Source: Meandrina meandrites
Taxonomy: Eukaryota; Cnidaria; Anthozoa; Scleractinia; Meandrinidae
NCBI GenBank assembly: GCA_963693305.1
Contig: OY855903.1
Span: 25,936,455-26,000,454 of the forward strand
DNA: 64,000 nt
Reading direction: 5' to 3'
The notes beneath the pieces were generated by a model, which saw only the letters and a program-made list of their open reading frames with translations, was not told the DNA's origin and ran no database searches. Below, piece after piece: positions 23,489 through 35,521 of the stretch. Every line of letters begins with the position of its first letter. The first letter of the stretch is position 1. Made by a program: the position numbers and the translations under genes.

Positions 23489-26400
23489 TTTTGGCCAAAT
23501 CCGCTTCTCTATTTTCGCTCAAATCTGGATCTGAATTAGTTGAAAACCTTCTGTTGCATGTAAAATTTCACTGCACGGAACTGTTATAGATGTCGTCTCA
23601 GTTTGTCATGAATTTTGATATAACTGTTTGTCTGTCTTGTTTATGCGCCAATTCCAGTGTAACAGGTTTTAAATTCGGCATGAGTCTCGTGCGAAAACAA
23701 AATGGACAAAACGCGACAATGCCGAACAAGACCATCAAAGGTCCGAAATCCGAATTTTGATTAGTATGCATGACCCAAATATCAAGACGGAAAGAGTTCG
23801 GAATCAGTTCGAAATTCTCAGCTGATCCGTTGCATTTTGCAAATCCGCGAATTGATTCCGCTCTGTTCATTGTTATCGTCCGCAATCCGTGCGCCTTTTC
23901 AAGGACAAATCCGTCGATCTGCGAACCAATTAACGCCCTTCTCCTTACAGAGTAGAGTTGTAGAACGTGATTGTTCAGAATAGCGGAGTGACAAGGCATG
24001 TTTTGCAAATTGACATTCCAAGTTTTTAGTTCGTAATCCACCCTTGTCAGCATAGTTTCGATATATTGTTATGGTGTTTTTTGTACTAAAATATTTTTTA
24101 AATTTTCTTCAATTTCAAAGAAATTTTTTATAAATCAGAAAAATGACTTGAAATATGACGGCTGCTTTGACGTGGGAGTGAATGACCATTCACTGATCAC
24201 ATAGTGAATGAGCTAATAACACGATATTTTTTCATTTGTAACTTACAACGGCAAGGGAGGATAATTTCATGTTTCTATCTCATGGCTAAACAAAGACATA
24301 ACGCTGTAATTAAACTGTATAGAAAGAATACAATACAAGACAAGTTTTGCTCACCACGCCAACGTCAGTTGAAATAATGACCGATAAAGACCAACACGTA
24401 TTCCTTGGCTTGTATTTCTTGTATATGGAGTAAACTTTACTGTCAAGCTTATTTAATACTGTTAGCTTTGAAAACAAACACCGGATGTCCGTGAAACGCA
24501 ACGTAAGACGTTCTTCGGGAAATTAGAAAATAAAATTATCTAGTTACATTTCATTTCAGATGTTTCAGTTTCAAAAATAAAAAAATAACATTTTGAGAAT
24601 CCCTTTTTTATCCAGCATCATGCACAGTTTAGAGTAATTGTGTCGACGGATAAACACATTGAAGGCGCTTGTTAATGGTTTAGAGATTAGCTAGTGTCGA
24701 ATATATAAACAGAATCTGCTCTCGTTGGGTAGTTTGGGCTGTCTCTCTCGAGAAAAAAATAATTAAGCGGAAGAGCATACCTGGGCTGTATATAAAGAAA
24801 AAAGCGAAATTTGTAATATTTGTCGCGTTTAATATTTTTAGCAAACGTCGGCGGCGTCCAACAAACAAACATGAAAGAATTTCAGGTAAATAACAGTTGT
24901 CTTAAAAACAAAAAAAACAAAAAAAAAAAAAAAAAAGGAAGCAAAGAGGGAAGTTTAACAAATATCACAAGTGAGTACTCTTGAAGGATTTCGAAAGGCG
25001 TTGGAATATCCGTTATTAGATAAAATGTTCCACGATTTCTCAGCTATCGCATGCAGTAAATTGTTGCAGATCTCTGATCTCAGCTATCAGTTAGAGAACG
25101 CGCAATTATCCGGCCGGAAAATAAAAATTTTGATCAATTCTCAGCTAGCAGTTAAACCCAATTCAGACCCGGTCTGGTTCTTGGTAAGGAAGCGAAAAAG
25201 CGATTTTAGAGATTTTAAAGTTTTTTACTGCCACGATATTACTCACAAGAACCCGTTTTTTAAATTATTATTATCGAAATGGTGACCCTAAACAAAACGA
25301 CTACGGGAACTCCGACCAGCTTACAACCGAAACATTACATGATGTTCAATCTTTATTTTGGTTGAACTGATCATAAAAAAATGAAAGTTAAAATGACATT
25401 TTAGGGGCTGATAAACAATAACGTTTGAAAACGGTTTTTCTATTGGAACTACAAACTGTCATTTTTCATATTTCAATTTCGTAGGAAAATGAATGACCCT
25501 ATCTATGGTCCACGTTTTTTAGGATATTCCGAGAAAACATGTTGTCACATGACGACATGCTGAGAACACATGTCTTGCCAACTCAAGCAGTTACAAGATA
25601 GAAATACTTATAATGATTAGTATAGAGAGCGACATAGATTCTCACAGGATTTATCCTGTGTACAGCCGCCTGTTCACCTCAGGAAAATTCGGAGCGGGGA
25701 GTCTCTGTGTTACCGTTGTTAATCGTGTTCCTCGCATAAATTATCCATGCATTAAAACCATATCAGTATTTTATCGTCTGACGTAATACGTAGAGACAAC
25801 AAAGAAAATTGCTGTCTGCACTCGACCCTTGCACGTGACCGTTTAAATGATGGTCTTATATAGTTTATATACGGGTAAAAAAACACCACCCGTAGAATAT
25901 TTATAGATAATAATTCCCACCCTGGGGATACTTTCCTCTAGTAGCTATAAAATGCTGTTTAATTTCGCTAACCGGGCTTTAAATCAAGAAAATGGAGCAG
26001 GTTTCCAGTGTGATTTTTACGAGATATTTGTCAGTCCGTCCGATAAAATGTAAGTGACCTGGTTCGGCCATTTGGAAACGTGACACTGTAGTAAACCGCC
26101 GCAAATAATAGATCAACTAATCAGGACATTTTCAACACGTTTTGAGAAAAGTCACGTGGCCTTGAACAACATTATCAGCGTCGAAACACAGCCGTCCGCC
26201 CTCTGCATTTTGAGGAGTCAGCGGCTGTACATAGACTAACAGGACTAAGATTCAAATTAGAAATCTGATTCTCAAACTCGCCTCATAAAGCTGTGATCTG
26301 TGATTGTAGTTTGGAATCTTATCATATTTGGCATAGATTTTTACGATTTTATTTCTCCATTTAATCCTTACTAGTTTCAGTTTCTGTTGAGAAGATATGA

Positions 26401-26630
26401 TAACAATCGAGATAGTGTTTCGTACTTCCTAACTCCTCGTAGTTCGTCAAAAACATTCCGCTGCGCGTCTTATTTTCAACTCTCTTTTCGGTGTTTGGAA
26501 ATAAGACGAGGCACCGATTCACTTTCGTGCTTCATATCTTACCTCACCCTCGTGTTCGCATCAATAAAGAAGATACCAAGATCATCTAAAACTAACGTTG
26601 TTTAATAGTATTTTAGTTTCGAAAAGCCTG
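23489..26630. other. Intergenic, left arm
   Basis: A minus-strand open frame of 151 codons (23598-24053) is intact here, but its mirror at about 51700-52290 is split by a 154-bp MITE and other changes, so I do not call it a gene. An A-rich tract at 24905-24936 marks the empty site of the Kolobok element found in the other arm, and 25981-25996 marks the empty site of the SINE. Nothing else is supported. Confidence 0.4.
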
Positions 26631-26635
26631 TGTGA

Positions 26636-28010
26636 CAAAAGCTTGTCGTCATGGGCGGAGGTGGTGGCGAAGGTGTGTGTGTGTGGGAAGGGGGGGGGGG
26701 GGGAGGGTGTGGGTAGCGGGGCGTTGGAATGATAAAGAGAGAAAGAGGGCGTTAACACGATACGGAGGGAACCCGGGTGAAGAAACTAGTGCAAAACTAA
26801 AAGTGTTCGTTTAGCAGTCCCATATAATGTAGTGTTGTAAAATTCGTGAAAATCGCGTAAAATTGTCGAGGGTATTTTCCCATAGACAATTTTGCGAAAT
26901 TCTATGAGGCGCTTTAAAATGGACTGAGAAAAGTTTAAAGCTTCTCGCACTAAAAGCAAATAGTTAATTTTGGCGGGTTTAAATTTCGTAAACTTTTAGC
27001 GATGCATGAAAATAACGAAAATAAAACACTTACTGAAATAAAATATTTTATTTCAGGACAAAGCGCTGTTTATTTAATGAAATTATACCATGCTGAAACA
27101 CATAAAAAAGTGTAAATCAATTGTTTTGTGCGCGAGGTTTGATCATTCTTGTGCTTCACATCTTATCTCACCTTTGCGTTCGTAGCAATACGAAAAATAC
27201 CAAGATCAGCTAAAACTAACGTTGTTTAATAATTTGCTTAACCTTTTATCCATACTTGTGAAGACGCGAACCGACGATTTGAAAACGGAATCTTGCTTAG
27301 CTTTTTATCCATACTTGTAAATACGCGAAACAACGCTTCAGTTGAACATGAAACCTTGCTTAACTTGTTATTTATGTTATGGAGAAAAGTGCGTTGTGCC
27401 AAATCACATTTTAATTTTGCTGGTTAATTTGGGCGGGTTTAAAGTTCGTGAACTTTCAACGATGTGTTCAGGGGCGGAAGTTGTGGGAAAGCTCTGTGTG
27501 TGTGTGGGGTGGGAGGGGAGGGGAGGGGGAAGTGTTAGGATGTGGAAAGAGATTGAGGGCGAAAGAAGGCGTAACGCCATACGGAGGGAGTCCGGTTGAA
27601 GAAACTAGTGCAAAACTAAAAGTGTTCATTTTACAGTCCCATGTAACGTCATGTTGCAAAATTCGTGAAAATCGCGTAAAATTGCCGAGTGGACAATTTT
27701 CGCGAAATTCCATGAGTCGCTTCCAAACAAACTGGGAAAAGTTCAACGCTTCTGCACAAAAAGGAAACAGGGAACAATTGGCTGCTATCACTACTGCCAC
27801 TATTCTTTAGCTATGTTCTGGAAAAGCGCGAGCTATACCAGATTACATTTACTATCGGTGGTTAATTTTAGCAGGTTTAAATTTTGTGAACTTTTAACGA
27901 TGCATAAAAACAACGAAAACAAAACTGTCGCGAAAATAAAAGATTTTATTTTAGTACATAGCGATCCCTATTTAATGAAATTGTACCATGCTGAAACAGG
28001 TTCCCAGCTT
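26636..28010. repeat. Tandem segmental duplication (left arm)
   Basis: Two blocks, about 26636-27100 and 27470-28000, are diverged direct copies. Shared runs include GAAGAAACTAGTGCAAAACT, ATTCGTGAAAATCGCGTAAA, and the block around GAAATTATACCATGCTGAAA (TTGTACC in the second copy). Between them lie two copies of a minisatellite of about 58 bp (27237-27360) containing TTTTTATCCATACTTGT. Each block begins near a G/T-rich tract (about 26690 and 27495). Open frames in these blocks have no domains and I do not call them genes. Confidence 0.65.
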
Positions 28011-28130
28011 CATTACTGTATGTCGACCAAACCGGGTTTTTACAAAAGCATTTTCTCTGCAATTGAATGTTCCTTTTTGTTTGAGGTCATTTTTTGCCAC
28101 CTGCTGTTACAAATTAATAATTTAAGGTAA

Positions 28131-28840
28131 CCAAGTTACTACAGACTGCAAGCTTTATAAAAATCTACTGTTTTTGCAACTTATACTTCGATCTTTCTCT
28201 CCCAATGTTTTATTTGTTAATATAACTTCTAGTTTTTGTTTCTGAGCTCTTGGAGAGGTTTAACCGTGTCACCGTGCATGCAAGTTGCAAGTTTTTGATG
28301 GAAGATTAAAAAGGATTATCTTGTGGAATGTTTGTGGGTAGATCATAGGAAGCCGCTAAAAACTCTTCGCGCGAATTCGTTTGTCGACATATTTCAATTT
28401 TTTTTAGTTATAGCGGTAATGAAATAGTTTCAATTTTCTTTGCTTCCATAAGTAATAACACACGATTTCTCAATGTTTCCTTGCCTCTCTTGACTGTCAT
28501 GACCGTTTGTTGCAGTGACAGTTTTGCGGAAAGATCACGAATATATTTTTTGGCACAAAAATTTAATTTGTTACCAGTTTTAATCTTGTATGATTATGTA
28601 TGATTTACAGGACAAGTCTTTCCTGGAAATTAATTATTTAGAACTTTTGTGGTACGAGTTTCACGTCATGAATTCGAGTGGAAGTTTTTTTTACTGTCAG
28701 AACTCTAAGTTTCGCAGAAGCCAAAAATATTCTCTTCCTGCCAGTGAGTTGATTCGCTTACGCTGTATCGATGTATTCGTATGGGTGAATAATTCACTGC
28801 TAAGACTGTACGAAGCCGACATCTTAAACAGAGTCCAATA
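28131..28840 (+). other. Upstream region of left GPCR gene
   Basis: No domain-bearing frame is visible. An 83-codon plus-strand frame (28590-28841) ends one base into the receptor start codon; it is kept in both arms and could be 5' UTR. I see no strong TATA box. Confidence 0.3.
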
Positions 28841-29851
28841 ATGATGGTGAACGTTTCAGTGAATCTCACCGGCACTTCAAACCACATTTCCGAACTCCAA
28901 CATCCAACAGTTTCAGCCAGAATTGTCACCGGACTCATTCTAGCTGCAATTGGTGTCATTGGTGGGTTTGGCAACTCGAGAGTGATTTTCATCTTTGCAA
29001 AGACCCCAACGTTGTTCAACAAGACTACAAGACGTATTTTGACCGCGCTCGCCATGGTTGATCTAATCGGATGCCTAGTGAATATCCCTCTGGCATTTTC
29101 TGCACTAGTTCTGCGTCCTGCTCGCGATGAACTATACATCATATCACTTGCACATACTATTGTGTCGTACTCTATACATTGGTGCAGTTATTTTTGTTTT
29201 GTTTTAATTGGTTGTGACATGAATGATACCCTTAGAAAGATGACAAGGCGTGAAACCCTTCTAACGGAGTGGCGAATTCAAATTGCGTTGGTCGTCATGT
29301 TTTTTTCGGCGTTGGGCGTCGGAATTTTCGTATACTCGTTACGCGAGGAGTACCCATTTATCCTTCAGCATTCGCACTCTACTAGCGCAAAATATCATGC
29401 AGGGTTAATTCTGCGAATAATGGTTTTTGTCGTTGGAATGCTTTCGTTTCTTTCCGTTGTGCACTCTTTTTTGCACGTACGATTAATTCTCAAGCGGCAT
29501 AACCGAATAATGAGTGAACTTCACGGCTTAGATCGTAGATCCGATCAGATGAAACAGAAGAAAATGGTTAGAACTGTGATCGAAATGTTCGTGTGTTTCG
29601 TTGTGGCGCACATTCCGCTGTTTGTGGTGAATATCCTGCAATATTATGGAAAGCTTCATTCCGTGGATCCTATTGTTTTAGCCAGACCGGTATCTTTCAT
29701 GACCTATGCAACGAACTTTCTAGTTTACGGGCGGAATTTACGAATTTTCTTTGGATCATTTGGCTCTGTTTGTTATCGTTGTTTAAGACATGAGCCTTCC
29801 TCGAGGGTTATTCAGCTGAAAGACCTCAAGCGTACAAGCTGCGAGTTGTAA
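28841..29851 (+). CDS. Rhodopsin-like GPCR, orphan (left copy)
   Basis: This intronless frame encodes 336 residues, a normal size for a small class A receptor in the plasma membrane. Two N-glycosylation sequons (N4, N8) lie in a short N-terminus. Seven hydrophobic segments are visible: TM1 about 28-52 with the conserved Asn in GFGNS (N45), TM2 with LAMVDL (D74) and a Pro (P83), TM3 ending in CDMN (D126) where DRY is usual, TM4 about 146-168, TM5 about 190-215, TM6 with AHIP (Pro of the CWxP motif), and TM7 with NFLVY in place of NPxxY. The conserved TM3 and second-loop cysteines seem absent. The ligand is unknown. Such divergent single-exon receptors form large lineage-specific families in cnidarians. 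The start is the first of two adjacent ATG codons. Confidence 0.8.
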   Translation: MMVNVSVNLTGTSNHISELQHPTVSARIVTGLILAAIGVIGGFGNSRVIFIFAKTPTLFNKTTRRILTALAMVDLIGCLVNIPLAFSALVLRPARDELYIISLAHTIVSYSIHWCSYFCFVLIGCDMNDTLRKMTRRETLLTEWRIQIALVVMFFSALGVGIFVYSLREEYPFILQHSHSTSAKYHAGLILRIMVFVVGMLSFLSVVHSFLHVRLILKRHNRIMSELHGLDRRSDQMKQKKMVRTVIEMFVCFVVAHIPLFVVNILQYYGKLHSVDPIVLARPVSFMTYATNFLVYGRNLRIFFGSFGSVCYRCLRHEPSSRVIQLKDLKRTSCEL

Positions 29852-30413
29852 GGATTTTCTATTACTAGCCTAGCATCAAACATGAACTAAACGCACAAAA
29901 ATACTGATCAGAATAGCTCCATTTTAGACTGAGACCTTAGGTCAATACTGCTTTTATTTACAATGAAAATCTCGTACAGGAATTTTTCTGTTGTAACTTC
30001 TAATCGGTCCTAGTGTCAGTCTGGTTAGAGCCGTTAATCCTATAGTAGGCTCAGGGATGGTCTCAGGATTAGTTTGCACGCTGTTGAAAACACATGTCGC
30101 ATAGCAACCCCGCTGAGCACAAAGTGTCCATTGTGGGCTCAGCTAATCCTCTGTATGTTGCACACATAGGGAAGTTAACCAGTAGCAAACAAGAGAATGC
30201 GCGAAAAACGCGAATGCCCGGACACTTTTGGAAAGTAAATTTGTAGTAATTTAGCTGTCGACCATCCTAGCATAATATTTATTTGGAAATCATTCATTTT
30301 ATTTAAGCGCAATCCCATACGCTCATTACGCCATGCAGCACGCGCTATTTATGTTAATAAATTATTTTTAATATTATTATTGTTACTATTATTATTATCA
30401 TGATTAATATTAA

Positions 30414-30450
<37 letters not shown>

Positions 30451-31075
30451 TCTTATCCTTGAATGACAGACATGAGAAAAAATCGCCAGATTTACCTTTT
30501 ATGCGGCTCGTGTTCACGTAATTCACACGAATAAAATAGGATTTCAAATTTATATAACATTTAGACTTTTCCGGCGGTCCTTTATCTCGCTTTTTAGCAT
30601 TCGTCTAAATTTAGGCAGGAATTGCGGCGTTGAAAGTGAGTCTTAAAAACATTCAGTAACGTTTCAGTTGAATGTCATGGAGTGAGTTGAGCCCGCAATG
30701 GTGAAGTCCTAGCTTCGTTATAAGTACAATGCAAGTTAACTCTACGCTAGCAAACTTTCCCCAGAAGTGGCCATATTGTATGACTGGAACATTAATCTAG
30801 ATTTCGTCGAACACAAATCACTTCTAAAGATAAGATGTTCCTTTTACTTGTTAGCCAAAGTTTGATTAGAATGTCTTACCGTCATCCAGTAAATTTTACG
30901 TCAACTTAAATGCTGACGTTTGCGCGCGTAATAAACGATTCCAAGGCAACGTGAAGTTTTTTTTCCATTTCGGAAAATTGTTGATACGGCTTTTGTGCGT
31001 TGCAAACAACTGTTGTACAACAAATATTACTGAGGTGATTTTTATAACATTGTTAGCAGAGTTCGATTACAAAAT
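29852..31075. other. Intergenic, left arm
   Basis: Contains an ATT/AAT microsatellite at about 30361-30450 (interrupted) and an AATAAA at 30356-30361 that could serve the receptor gene, though 500 bases downstream is far. No other feature is supported. Confidence 0.4.
30361..30450. repeat. ATT microsatellite (left arm)
   Basis: An interrupted run of ATT units of about 90 bp. The mirrored copy near 42921-43000 is shorter, as expected for a slippage-prone tract. Confidence 0.85.
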
Positions 31076-32700
31076 ATGTGTGGATCATTACTTTCCAAGT
31101 TTAAAGGAAGAAACAACAACATTGATCCAGCAATAATGGTTTTTCCGGAGCCACGACGAGTTTCGAGTCAAATGAAGCTCGCCAGCGACGACTCGGCATA
31201 CTTTCGAGACAGAGAGTTTTGGAAAGACGGAGATCGAAATGATGTATCAAGTGCTCATTCTTTGGCAAAATTCCTCAGTAACAGTTCACTCGGGGTTGAA
31301 TGTTCAAGCAAGTCTGATTCTTCGTCGCAAGATGAAATTGAAGATGCCGTGCGCGCATTGGCTAGTGAAAGAGTGCTCGAGACTACAGGACCTTCCCAAA
31401 ATCGCAGGGATATCAGGCTTCCTGGTATAAACCGGGATCAGCAGCTCTTGGAAACAGCGCGTGAAATCCTCACATTTCAAACTTACGGTGCTTCTTCAAG
31501 TTCCAATACTGTTCGTGCTGTTCAGCCTCTCAGCTCAACTGACTCAACTCTCCCAGAAAAATTGAAAACCTCGGTCGCTTTCAACATTCCTAATGGAGAC
31601 AAAAAGACGGTCTGCCCATCTGCCAGAGTTCCGATGCGCTTTCGAAAGCGAAAAGTCGCTCCCGAATGCACCTTGGAAGATGTGAAGGAGAAAATGCGCG
31701 CTGCCGAGGAGAGAAAGCTACAGGAATTACAGCGCATCCGACAGTGCGCGCGCAGCAGGGCTGGAGTAAGTCGACCACACCCAGCGGAGGCGTCCGCACA
31801 AGCTACTGCTGTGAAAATTGCAGCTAAGCAGGAGGCAGCAGAGAACAAGCGCAATCAGCAAATCGAGAAGCGAAAGTAAGCTGGGAACAGAGCGTCACGG
31901 AATAGAAGCAGGATTGCCGCAGCTCAGGCCTTTGCCAAGACACAGCTTCAGTCCTCCATTAAACAAAAGGTAGAGAAGACCGAGCAAAGAAAGGTGAAGC
32001 ATCAGCAGAAGATTGACAGGCAGAAGAAACTGCGAGAGAAGCAAGCTAAGAAGGTCAAAGACAGAGTAAGTTTGCCAATTTTAAAACTTTTCTAACTATA
32101 AACCCAAACAGTTCCACAGTTCCAAGAAGATATTAGACAAAAAGGTGATATAATGATCTATGGAGATTATACATTTTCTTACACATTAATGGTTTATTTA
32201 CACACAGCGTATCACCACAACATTTCTCTGCTACATTCTATTGTTTGTGTACGTGTTGTTATTTTTGCTCCTTCAACATGTCCCTTTGTCTAGAAGTTCA
32301 TGTGCCTAGTTCATGAGTGAGGCAAAACGCCAATGTCGTTTTATTTCCCACGTGAAGTAGCTAATTGATCTGAAATATGAAACGTTCTATAGGAGTGTCC
32401 TAAATCGAGGAATCACAACAGTGAAAGGAGTGAGAGAGGATATTAAGATTCTCAGTTTCCTCGTCGTGTTTAATTGAATTAAAACCACATTTATTGACAC
32501 GTATATAGACTGATGATTTCAATTCTTCCCGTGTGCGTTTTTAGATGACGCGAATGCTTAAAGACGAGGAAGACGGAATCCGCGCTGACCTCGCAGAACT
32601 AGAAACTTACCACGCCTCGGATGATGGCGACGAGTCCTGGGGAGACGAGCTTGAGGAGAGGAGAGTTGTGCACGAGTGGGAGGACTTCTTTACTGATTAG
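31076..32700 (+). pseudogene. Stathmin-domain-like coiled-coil gene, stop in exon 1 (left copy)
   Basis: Two exons are visible. Exon 1 (31076-32065) ends at donor GTAAGT, exon 2 (32545-32700) follows acceptor TGCGTTTTTAG and ends at TAG, with phase 0 at the junction. The segment TLEDVKEKMRAAEERK, with the basic stretch before it (MRFRKRKV), matches the start of the stathmin-like domain of STMND1-type proteins, and is followed by a long Lys/Arg/Gln-rich coiled coil and an acidic C-terminus rich in Trp and Glu (EEDGIRADL, WEDFFTD). Stathmin domains bind tubulin. In this arm codon 268 is TAA (31877-31879), where the other arm has CAA; translation would lose about 70 residues of exon 1 and all of exon 2. 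The rest of the frame is intact, so this is a recent loss, a heterozygous null allele, or a sequencing error. Confidence 0.6.
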
Positions 32701-34730
32701 AGCGCGAATCGTCTCGGTGGCGGAATTAGGGGGGCTACCCCTTCACCCTCAAACCCTATCCCATGAAAATCCCAGCGGCCAAAAATGATTCATTCCTTAC
32801 TCCCACCTCCCCCTTCACGCCCATTATACATTAATTCCTGCTTCCCTTCACCACCCGACCCCGTTGAATCCCTGTACCCCTTTACTCCCCGTGTCATGTC
32901 CTAAACTCCCTCTTTTGGCCGGCCTTCCCTGGACCGCCACCGTAGTCCTGTTCTTTTTAAAGCCTGGAAGTATTGTCACGTTGAATCAAATCAGTACAAT
33001 TCGCCTAAAAATGCTTTAAACTGCCAATGTGTAATTTTCACGATTTTGTTTCTTCTGTCAATTTTTACTTTTTCGATTAAAATTTCATTGTTATTATTTA
33101 CAAGTGTAATTCGCAATTTTGTTTTTTTTTTATGTCAGTTTTTACTTTTTCGAATATATTACGCAATGTATCAACGCTTCATAGACTGTTTGGAAACAAA
33201 ATAAACTTTTCTGTGTTTGAAATTTTCAGTTTGCAATTTTTAATGCGCTTGTGCTCTGAAACCATTAGTCCAACTTTTATGTTAACTTTCTTCTCTTTTT
33301 TCTAGCCGCTGACATTTTGATTACCCCGGGCGTTGGCCAACAATACCCACGTCACGATCACCCAGCCGTAGTCCCAGAGCAGAATTAGAAACGTACCACG
33401 CCTCGGATCGTGAAGACTAGTAGGGACTTCGGCGGGAGGGGTGTGGGTTCATATTCCCGAGGAGCAGACGGTAATCGTGACTATAATTAAGGGAGAACTG
33501 TACATCCAGCATGATTTCGAAAAGCTTGCCAGGAAACGTAGATAAAAAACATACAGTAACAAAGGTAAGAATTTGTAGGACAGTGGCAGACAAATGAGAG
33601 AATCCCATTATGGACTACCATTTTAATTTTGCAACAAACTTTGGTGGCGTTCCTGTTAATCAACCTATTTAATCCAGATTATTTGAATCTTCGTGTTAGG
33701 TCAGGAACGAAAATCTAGAAAAGATCTAGCCATAACGGCTAGCGGCCTGGGAATCACTTTCTTTGTAATCCTGACCAAATTCGCTCAAATGGAACGAAAT
33801 TCCAAACAAGCTTCAGTTACCAATCGGAACGATGCAGCTGGTTTGTTCGAATTGCAATCTAAGATTGGTTTGTCCATAAATGGAACGGAAAATCCAATTT
33901 TCTTTCGCAATATCTGGATATAGATTGGTTAAAAGGAAGGCTGCGTACCTTTTTTGTACGTTTCGCATTTTCTTTACAGTGCGGCTACTATTACCGGGGT
34001 CACCCAGACAAAGTTAACCAATCACAAAGCAGAACGAAAACAATAGATTTCAGCATTTTTACAACTTCAGCCAATGAAATGTCGAATACAGAACAATGAA
34101 ATTTCAACTTGTTCGTTCGCCACGAAAACAGATCGATGCAAATTTTGGCGGTATGGCACTGAGTTTTCAATTAATTTCGATTGCATCCCTTTTAAACTTG
34201 AGTAGTTGTGACAGCAACATTTGGAAGGTAAATATTCATTTAGCGATGTTGATGAAACAGAAGTTCGAAACAGGGAAAGTAGCGACCGTACCGTTTGTTT
34301 CAACTGTGCGTGGCGGAGTTCGCTCGTGACAATTTCAAGTTTTTTTTGTTTGAGTAAATAACAATAAAATTTCAATTTGTTCAATTTGAAGCTTATGTAG
34401 TTTATGTTGAATAGAGCATTAGCTAGCGTTGACGTTTAGATTTTAAAATTTGAGCAGTTTCACATGCTGTATAAATGAATGTCATTTGTCATGCAAGTTT
34501 TCCAGAATCGATGTCAATCTCTGTGCAAGCAGTGAACGCAACGGCTTTTTGTTTGGCAAATTGTGTGGCGGAATTTGATTGCAGTACTCTTTGTTTGCCA
34601 ATCAAGGGGACCTTTAACGCATGTATATAGTTTTATCAATCCAGGAACTTGTACTCGACAAATTGTCATTACCGTTTTGCAGTTGAAACATACGCTAACG
34701 ATATTTGTTGTATTTATAATTTGTGACTTC
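32701..34730. other. Intergenic, left arm, with exon fragment copy
   Basis: Bases 33379-33408 are a near copy (28 of 30) of part of exon 2 of the stathmin-like gene (about 32595-32624), read in the same direction and preceded by an acceptor-like CTTCTCTTTTTTCTAG ending at 33305. AATAAA at 33200-33205 is a possible polyadenylation signal for the gene. A pyrimidine-rich block lies near 32740-32920. No other gene is supported. Confidence 0.45.
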
Positions 34731-34770
34731 TACGGAAGCTTCAAAGGGACATCTGCTTTTACGCTAAGTT
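34731..34770 (+). repeat. 40-bp flank copy, left
   Basis: This 40-bp block, starting TACGGAAGCTTCAAAGGGAC and ending ACGCTAAGTT, directly precedes the left fold-back element. It recurs in direct orientation as the central spacer (36637-36676, one mismatch) and inverted at 38597-38636. Confidence 0.9.
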
Positions 34771-35296
34771 GGAGTTTGTTTTTTGAAAATGGGAGTTAGT
34801 TTTTTTCGAAAATGGGAGTTGGTTTATTGAAAATGGGAGTTAGTTTTTTCGAAAATGGGAGTTGGTTTTTCAAAAATGGAAGTTGATTTTTTGAAAATGG
34901 GAATTAGTTTTTCCGAAAATGGGAGTTATTTTTTTCGAAAATGGGAGTTGATTTTTTGAAAATGGGAGTTAGTTTTTTCGAAAATGGGAGTTAGTTTTTT
35001 CGAAAATGGGAGTTGGTTTTTCAAAAATGGGAGTTGATTTTTTGAAAATGGGAGTTAGTTTTTTCGAAAATGGGAGTTGGTTGTTTCAAAATGGGAGTTG
35101 GTTTTTCGAAAATAAGAGTTCGTTTTAAAAATGGGAGTGTTTGTAAATGCAATGTCACGTGTCCTGATATTGCTGCTTCTGCTATATTTGCAGCTTGCAG
35201 ACAGTGTGTTACCTCGCTACGTTCCTTCGCTGCGTGTTAATAATCTTGGACAGAGATCCCGTATCCTTTAAAATATTGCGCTGTTAGTATAACTTA

Positions 35297-35521
35297 CTGC
35301 GAAACTCAGAAAACCATGAACACCAGAAATATTAATGGCATGTTATTGTGTTGCAAGGAAAAGCCAATTAGGCGTGAGAAAACTAAACCGCAAACAGCAA
35401 CGGTTATTAGTTTGTGGTTTTGAGGTTTGCTTGAGTGTTTCAGAATTTCATTGTGATTAATCACTACACAATCAACATTCCTGAAATATTTCAGATGTTC
35501 ACGGTATTCTGAATTTGACAG
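35297..35521. mobile_element. TA-flanked mariner-like MITE (left copy)
   Basis: The ends are CTGCGAAACTCAGAAAACC and, reversed, CTGTCAAATTCAGAATACC, continuing to a terminal inverted repeat of about 38 bp. TA flanks both sides, and the matching uninterrupted sequence in the other end of the fold-back element (AACTTAAAGCAAGG near 35972) shows the empty site. The open frame that spans it is fortuitous. Confidence 0.7.

Noticed and set aside
23598..24053. 151-codon minus-strand open frame upstream of the left TPR-CHAT gene
   Set aside because: No domain is visible and the mirrored sequence is broken by a MITE and small changes, so there is no sign of selection on the frame.
27448..27810. Overlapping open frames on both strands in the tandem duplication
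   Set aside because: The same DNA is open on both strands because of biased composition; there is no domain and the paralogous block does not keep the frame.
30361..30450. ATT tract considered as a LINE tail
   Set aside because: No 3'-UTR-like sequence or target duplication adjoins it; it is shared by both arms as a plain microsatellite.
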